Shown here: piece after piece, positions 7,130 to 10,418 of the stretch
Numbering within the stretch: the stretch's first letter is position 1
Layout: each line of letters opens with the position of its first letter
Assembly (NCBI GenBank): GCA_030727885.1
Contig: JANRAT010000319.1
Coordinates: 1-10,418 of the forward strand
Reading direction: 5' to 3'
DNA length: 10,418 bases
Origin: Rhodospirillales bacterium
GTDB lineage: Bacteria; Pseudomonadota; Alphaproteobacteria; Rhodospirillales; Casp-alpha2
The notes under the pieces: model-generated
Seen by the model: only the letters and a program-made list of their open reading frames with translations
Databases searched by the model: none
What the model was told of the DNA's origin: nothing
Made by a program: the position numbers and the translations under genes

Positions 7130-7740
7130 CACGCACGCTCCAGAAAATTCTGCAGGACCTTGAGGCCGTGGCGCTGGCTTTTTTCCGGATGGAACTGGGT
7201 GCCGAAGACATTGCCGCGCTGCACGGCGGCACAAAGCGGCGTGCCATAGGTGCAGGTGCCGACGCTGGTCTCGGCGTCGGTGTCGAGATAATAGCTGTGC
7301 ACGAAGTAAAACAGCGCCGGGTCCGGCACGTCATCGAACAGGATGCAGTCGCGGGTCCGGTGGAAATCGTTCCAGCCGACATGCGGCACGCGCAGGGCGG
7401 GGTCTTCCGGACGGATGCGTCTGACGGCACCGGGAATCCAGCCGAGACCGGCATGATTGCCGAATTCCTCGCTTTGCTGGCTGAGCAGCTGGAAGCCCAG
7501 ACAGATGCCGAGAATGGGCTTTCGATCCTGCTGTACCATGCGGCCAAGCGGCTCGATCAGATTGCGTGATGCGAGGTTTTTCATGCCGTCACCGAAGGCG
7601 CCGACGCCGGGCAGAATCAGCTTGTCGGCGGTCCCCAGAACCGCCGCGTCGCTGCTGATTGTGCCGCTGAAACCAAGCTTTTCAACTGCGCCCAGAACGG
7701 AGCGCAGGTTGCCAAGCCCGTAGTCAATGATACCGATCAT
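7129..7740 (-). CDS. HisH-type glutamine amidotransferase (amidation glutaminase)
   Basis: Class I glutaminase of the HisH type, 203 residues, hydrolysing glutamine to release ammonia inside a complex with the HisF-like protein. It opens with IIDYGLGNLRSV. The oxyanion strand is PGVGAF (44-49), the nucleophile elbow is GICLGFQ with C80, and the remainder of the triad is H184 and E186 in QFHPEKS. All catalytic residues are intact. Next to the HisF paralogue lacking Asp11 and the WbpG-like amidotransferase, its role is almost certainly sugar amidation (inference from context and the P. aeruginosa and Campylobacter precedents). The ATG at 7740 is fixed by the conserved N-terminus, but no good Shine-Dalgarno sequence precedes it: the 20 upstream bases are a small GC hairpin. 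The stop overlaps the next start by one base (TGATG). Confidence 0.93.
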   Translation of the reverse strand: MIGIIDYGLGNLRSVLGAVEKLGFSGTISSDAAVLGTADKLILPGVGAFGDGMKNLASRNLIEPLGRMVQQDRKPILGICLGFQLLSQQSEEFGNHAGLGWIPGAVRRIRPEDPALRVPHVGWNDFHRTRDCILFDDVPDPALFYFVHSYYLDTDAETSVGTCTYGTPLCAAVQRGNVFGTQFHPEKSQRHGLKVLQNFLERA

Positions 7741-7745
7741 GGGAA

Positions 7746-7758
7746 CCCGAAAACCGGG
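7746..7758 (-). promoter_or_regulatory. Small hairpin just before the hisH-like start
   Basis: A 4-bp GC stem (CCCG, 5-base loop, CGGG) ends 5 bases before the ATG at 7740, occupying the place where a Shine-Dalgarno sequence would be. It is followed by the palindrome GGGAACCC (7741-7748). It may dampen translation initiation of the glutaminase, but stems this short are common at this GC content. Confidence 0.3.
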
Positions 7759-7781
7759 GCGTGCCGAGCGTTCTCAAAGGT

Positions 7782-7801
7782 GCCGGCTGCGGTCAGCCGG
7801 C
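7782..7801. terminator. GC-rich hairpin in the gap between epimerase and glutaminase genes
   Basis: Perfect 8-bp inverted repeat GCCGGCTG / CAGCCGGC with a 4-base loop, lying in the 81-base gap (7741-7821) after the epimerase stop. On the transcribed (minus) strand only three T follow (ACCTTT), so it is a weak intrinsic terminator at best. It could instead be an attenuating or RNA-stabilising structure that sets different expression for the epimerase and the downstream amidation genes. This is the strongest inverted repeat I saw in a non-coding stretch of the window. Confidence 0.4.
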
Positions 7802-7821
7802 TGAAAACCTCGGCAGCGACC

Positions 7822-8904
7822 TCAGTTATACTCCATGCGATGGCGGGTACGCTCCCACTGATCGACATACCATTCGCAATAGCGTTTGTAGCCGACTTCA
7901 AGAGACCATTGCGGAATGAAGTTCAGATGTTCCTTGGCACGCGCCGTCGACAAGGTGCCGCGGATCGGCTTGATCACGTCGCGTGGCCGTTCCTCGAGAA
8001 TGGCGTTCGGCACCACGGACTTCACGATGTTGGCCAGATCCAGAATGGAGCGGGCATTGCCGTACGTGATGTTGAAGGTGTTCGATGAGCCGGCACCGGC
8101 AGTCGCTGCCATGGAGCGGATGATGCCGTCGACCAGATCCTCGATATAGGTGAAATCGAGTTTGCCGTCGCCGCCGCCTTCGAGCAGCAGTGGCTTGCCC
8201 ATCAGCGCGTTCTCAATGAATGCCTGAGAGACGCGGCGGCTGATGCAGCGCTCGCCGTAGAGCGCACTCGGGCGGATGATCGAGATGCCGAGACCGTATT
8301 GTTCGTGATAGGTGCGGATCAGCCGTTCGCCCATGAACTTGGCGTTGGCATAAATCCCGTAAGGCCGGGGCCGGACGTTCTCGTCAACGGTTTCGGTTTC
8401 GAAATCGCCGTAAACGGTCGACGAACTCATGAAGACGACTTCGTTAACGTCGTTCGGGAACAGGCGGGTGTATTCGAGGACGTTCCTGAGTGTCACCAGC
8501 TGCAGGTCGAAGCAGTGGCCGGGGACCTTTCTGGCGTCGACGGCGCTGGAGATGGCCGACAGGTGAACGACCTTGGTCGGCTGAAAACGTTTCAGGGTTT
8601 CCGCCAGATCGGTCATCGACCGGGCATCGGCGTTATCCAGTGTAACCCCGGCATTGCGCATCATCTCGAAGCGCTGAACCAGGAAGTTGTGATTGAGCTG
8701 GCGGCGGAAATCATCGATCTCCGTATCGCTGACATTGGCCAGCATATTGTTCTGCATCAGGTTGTCGATAATTTGCACTTCGACACCGATCTGACGCAGG
8801 GCCAGAGCCAGGTTGTGGCCAATGAAACCGGCGCCACCGACCAGTGAAACACGCTCACCGGCCATCCGCCGCTTGATTAAATCAGGGGTTAGTTTTTGAG
8901 CCAT
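7822..8904 (-). CDS. NAD-dependent sugar epimerase/dehydratase (extended SDR)
   Basis: Extended short-chain dehydrogenase/reductase acting on a nucleotide sugar, 360 residues. The NAD-binding glycine motif is GGAGFIG (23-29), the acidic end of the second strand is IIDN (45-48), SSSTVYGDF (160-168) carries the Ser/Thr of the active site, and the YxxxK pair is Y185 and K189 (YANAK). RPSALYGER (211-219) and a C-terminal substrate-binding part follow. The family includes 4-epimerases, 4,6-dehydratases, decarboxylases and 4-reductases; the motifs do not separate these here. The region before the Rossmann fold is about 15 residues longer than usual; a shorter start at M14 (8865) exists, but the ATG at 8904 has a GAGAGG ribosome-binding site 6 bases upstream. 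It is the first gene after the 148-base non-coding gap and so probably the first gene of the transcript leading into the amidation block. Confidence 0.9.
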   Translation of the reverse strand: MAQKLTPDLIKRRMAGERVSLVGGAGFIGHNLALALRQIGVEVQIIDNLMQNNMLANVSDTEIDDFRRQLNHNFLVQRFEMMRNAGVTLDNADARSMTDLAETLKRFQPTKVVHLSAISSAVDARKVPGHCFDLQLVTLRNVLEYTRLFPNDVNEVVFMSSSTVYGDFETETVDENVRPRPYGIYANAKFMGERLIRTYHEQYGLGISIIRPSALYGERCISRRVSQAFIENALMGKPLLLEGGGDGKLDFTYIEDLVDGIIRSMAATAGAGSSNTFNITYGNARSILDLANIVKSVVPNAILEERPRDVIKPIRGTLSTARAKEHLNFIPQWSLEVGYKRYCEWYVDQWERTRHRMEYN

Positions 8905-8910
8905 GACAGA

Positions 8911-8916
8911 CCTCTC
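8911..8916 (-). promoter_or_regulatory. Ribosome-binding site of the epimerase gene
   Basis: GAGAGG on the minus strand, 6 bases before the ATG at 8904. It favours this start over the internal ATG at 8865 that would give a more typical short N-terminus. Confidence 0.6.
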
Positions 8917-8929
8917 ATTCTGAGTATGG

Positions 8930-8949
8930 ACCTCCCTTTTCTGGGAAGT
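8930..8949 (-). promoter_or_regulatory. Hairpin in the leader of the epimerase gene
   Basis: On the transcribed strand ACTTCCC and GGGAGGT pair over 7 bp (one G-U) around the loop AGAAAA. The hairpin lies 26-45 bases before the epimerase start. No run of T follows, so it is not a convincing terminator; a leader structure or a chance stem are both possible. Confidence 0.3.
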
Positions 8950-8991
8950 GATGCCATTGTTGAAGGGTTATTAACCACGTCCAAACAAGCA

Positions 8992-9020
8992 ACCATACCA
9001 GAAACGAGTGTAATAATCAC
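8992..9020 (-). promoter_or_regulatory. Candidate promoter for the epimerase-amidation operon
   Basis: The stretch 8905-9052 is the only sizeable AT-rich non-coding gap in the window. Within it, minus-strand GTGATT (plus 9015-9020) and TATGGT (plus 8992-8997) are separated by 17 bases, and TATGGT is preceded by TG in the extended -10 position. The -35 match is only 3 of 6, the -10 match 4 of 6. A start about 80 bases before the epimerase ATG would follow. The gap also holds the 11-base palindrome GGTTATTAACC (8966-8976), a possible operator. Placement of a promoter in this gap is likely; the exact boxes are a guess. Confidence 0.35.
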
Positions 9021-9026
9021 CAGAAA
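8997..9026. repeat. Two direct ACCAGAAA repeats 22 bases apart
   Basis: ACCAGAAA occurs at 8997-9004 and 9019-9026, start-to-start 22 bases, about two helical turns. They touch the edges of the candidate -10 and -35 boxes. A related core in the opposite orientation (TTTCTGG) is at 8938-8944. The arrangement resembles tandem binding sites for a regulator, but the unit is short and could be chance. Confidence 0.35.
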
Positions 9027-9052
9027 TTTACCATCCTAGTATTAACGCAGTC

Positions 9053-10210
9053 CTAATCTGTAGTGACGGCTTTGAACGCGCGCACAATATCGGCCATATC
9101 CTTGGTGTTCAGGTGTGGACCGACCGGCAGGGCAATGGCTTCGTCGGCGATGGTTTCGGCGTTCGGGAAGGTCCCGTCGACGTAACCGTAACGCTTTTTG
9201 TAGGCCGTCAGGCGGGCCACCGGATGCGGATAATAGACGCTGGTGCCGACGCCCATGGCCTGCAGCGCCATAATGATGTCGTCACGCTTCGGCGCCAGAT
9301 CGCCTTCCAGCACCGCAACCAGACAGTAATGGGTGTTGACGAAGCGGGGGTCCGGATCGTCGATGACGCGGATCCGGCCAAGCCCTTCCAGACCGGCTTT
9401 CAGGGCCTCGAAGTTGGCTTTGCGGCGTTTCAGGATTTCCGGAATCTTGGTGATCTGGACCCGGCCCAGTGCGCCCTGCATTTCGCTCATCCGGTAATTC
9501 ATGCCGATGTCGGCAACGTCATAGATGCCGGGCACCTTGCGCTCCGAATGGGTGCGGTCAACGCTGAAGGCGCGGAATTTGGCGATCCGGGCGACGGTGT
9601 CTGCGTTCTTGGAGACGATCATACCGCCTTCGCAGGTGGTGATGTGCTTGACCGGATAGAAGGAAAAGCAGCCGACGTGACCGAACAGGCCGACATGGGT
9701 GCCGTCAATTCTGGAACCGATGGCGATGGCGCAATCCTCGACCACCGGCAGACCGGCGGCATCAGCGAAGGCCATGATGGCCGGCATGTCACACGGGATG
9801 CCGACATAATGAACAATGCCGATACCCTTGGTTTTCGGCGTCACGGCGGCCTTAATCGCATCCACATGCATGTTGCCGCTGCCGGGCAGGCAGTCGACGA
9901 ATATCGGTGTCGCTCCGGTCAGCGCCACGGCGTGCACGGTGGCGGCGTGGGTCATCGCCGGGACGATCACTTCGTCGCCGGGGCCGACACCGAGATCCAT
10001 CCATGCCAGATGTAGCGACGCCATGCACGATGAGGTGGAGGCCGCATGACCGCCGCCCATCATGCCGACGAACTCGTCCTCGAAGCCCTTGCATTCCGGG
10101 CCATGGGTCAGGATGTGGCCTTCGAGCACCCGCATCACGGCGGCGCGGTCGGCGTCCTCGATCCAGGGTCTGCCGAAGGGAATGTCATAGGTGGTTTTTG
10201 CGGTGCTCAT
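9053..10210 (-). CDS. DegT/DnrJ/EryC1/StrS-type PLP aminotransferase, copy 2
   Basis: PLP-dependent sugar aminotransferase of 385 residues, of normal length and with a layout like GDP-perosamine-synthase-type members: IPFGRPWIEDAD (10-21), LTHGPECKGFEDEF (34-47), GDEVIVPAMTHAAT (78-91). The pyridine-binding aspartate is D159 in VEDCAIAIGS and the Schiff-base lysine is K188 in SFYPVKHITTCEGG. The position three after the aspartate, commonly His or Gln (Q182 in the other copy), is Ile162 here. It shares an ATGA overlap (10207-10210) with the oxidoreductase gene upstream, so the two are translationally coupled; this recalls the WbpB/WbpE pairing of a 3-dehydrogenase with a 3-aminotransferase, though the substrate is not known. 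The gene is followed by the 148-base gap. It is quite different in sequence from copy 1 and should act on another sugar or position. Confidence 0.93.
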   Translation of the reverse strand: MSTAKTTYDIPFGRPWIEDADRAAVMRVLEGHILTHGPECKGFEDEFVGMMGGGHAASTSSCMASLHLAWMDLGVGPGDEVIVPAMTHAATVHAVALTGATPIFVDCLPGSGNMHVDAIKAAVTPKTKGIGIVHYVGIPCDMPAIMAFADAAGLPVVEDCAIAIGSRIDGTHVGLFGHVGCFSFYPVKHITTCEGGMIVSKNADTVARIAKFRAFSVDRTHSERKVPGIYDVADIGMNYRMSEMQGALGRVQITKIPEILKRRKANFEALKAGLEGLGRIRVIDDPDPRFVNTHYCLVAVLEGDLAPKRDDIIMALQAMGVGTSVYYPHPVARLTAYKKRYGYVDGTFPNAETIADEAIALPVGPHLNTKDMADIVRAFKAVTTD

Positions 10211-10418
10211 GGCGTGTACTCGATGTTCAGTTGGGTTGAGGACTGGTGGGCGTGTTCGGTCGCGGCAATGACGCGGATCAGGTCAAACTCGCGCAATGCC
10301 GCCCCTCTGGAATCGCCGCCTTCGCGGATGGCCCGGACGAAGCCCGGGATCAGGATGCCTTTTGAGGTCGGCAGCGGATTGAAGCTGAGCGGCTCGGCCC
10401 GGGCCTGCTCGTCACGGG
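10207..10418 (-). CDS. C-terminal end of a probable Gfo/Idh/MocA oxidoreductase (N-terminus outside window)
   Basis: The last 70 codons of an open frame that enters from the right edge and stops with TGA at 10209-10207. The residues read ...LPTSKGILIPGFVRAIREGG, then a segment ending LIRVIAATEHAHQSS and a short polar tail ...NIEYTP. The pattern of a helix F-x-x-A-I-R-x-G, then a helix ending in an A-x-x-S-type segment and a final beta strand is typical of the C-terminus of Gfo/Idh/MocA sugar dehydrogenases. No nucleotide-binding motif is in the visible part, so the family call rests on this C-terminal pattern and on the coupled aminotransferase (ATGA overlap). It would be the second such dehydrogenase of the locus. 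Confidence 0.6.
   Translation of the reverse strand, partial: RDEQARAEPLSFNPLPTSKGILIPGFVRAIREGGDSRGAALREFDLIRVIAATEHAHQSSTQLNIEYTP

Noticed and set aside
7130..7234. N-terminal extension of the HisF-like gene
   Set aside because: The extra 35 residues overlap hisH and are Arg/Pro-rich; the true HisF start MLRKR lies at 7129, joined to the hisH stop as TGATG.
6386..7740. HisH/HisF as histidine biosynthesis genes
   Set aside because: No other his gene is nearby, the HisF copy lacks Asp11, and the adjacent WbpG-like gene explains them as an ammonia-supplying pair for sugar amidation.
8889..8918. Nine-codon upstream open frame overlapping the epimerase start (possible leader peptide)
   Set aside because: Its only Shine-Dalgarno candidate (GGGAGG) is about 12 bases away, the peptide has no regulatory codon run, and the epimerase has its own good site.
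9856..10239. Several overlapping short open frames on both strands
   Set aside because: All lie inside the second DegT gene in other frames and are Arg-rich without motifs, typical of high-GC shadow frames.

Overview
This window is one dense, one-directional gene block on the minus strand. It holds 12 genes, two of them cut by the window edges. They encode enzymes that build unusual amino sugars, probably nucleotide-activated precursors for a surface polysaccharide or for protein (for example flagellin) glycosylation. By eye the GC content is near 60%, coding density is very high, and most gene junctions are 4-base ATGA overlaps. This suggests a proteobacterium, most likely an alphaproteobacterium. 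That placement is an inference, because no rRNA, tRNA or housekeeping marker gene is present.

In the direction of transcription (right to left) the order is: the end of a probable Gfo/Idh/MocA sugar dehydrogenase (10418-10207); a DegT-family sugar aminotransferase (10210-9053); a 148-base AT-rich gap that is the best place for a promoter; an NAD-dependent sugar epimerase/dehydratase (8904-7822); a short gap with a strong hairpin; a HisH-type glutaminase (7740-7129); a HisF-type partner (7129-6386); a PP-loop N-acetyl sugar amidotransferase of the WbpG/PseA type (6351-5242); a WecD-like GNAT acetyltransferase (5200-4418); a SAM methyltransferase with an N-terminal Cys4 zinc site (4421-3531); a SpsF-type cytidylyltransferase (3520-2813); a second DegT aminotransferase (2816-1527); a second SpsF-type cytidylyltransferase (1530-796); and a second Gfo/Idh/MocA oxidoreductase that runs off the left edge (799-1).

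The genes suggest a pathway. Oxidation of a sugar (Gfo/Idh or SDR) gives a keto sugar, a DegT enzyme aminates it, and the GNAT acetylates the new amine. HisH and HisF supply ammonia so that the WbpG-like enzyme can turn an acetamido group into an acetamidino group. The methyltransferase and the two CTP-dependent transferases add further decoration and activation. The HisH/HisF pair is not for histidine synthesis: it sits beside the amidotransferase, and HisF has Thr at the position of the catalytic Asp11 while keeping the ammonia-gate residues. No glycosyltransferase, transporter, NeuB-type synthase, mobile element, CRISPR array or RNA gene is visible, so the acceptor and the final sugar cannot be deduced from this window. 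The most unusual aspect is the combination: amidation triad, two divergent SpsF enzymes, two DegT enzymes, two Gfo/Idh enzymes, a GNAT and a methyltransferase.
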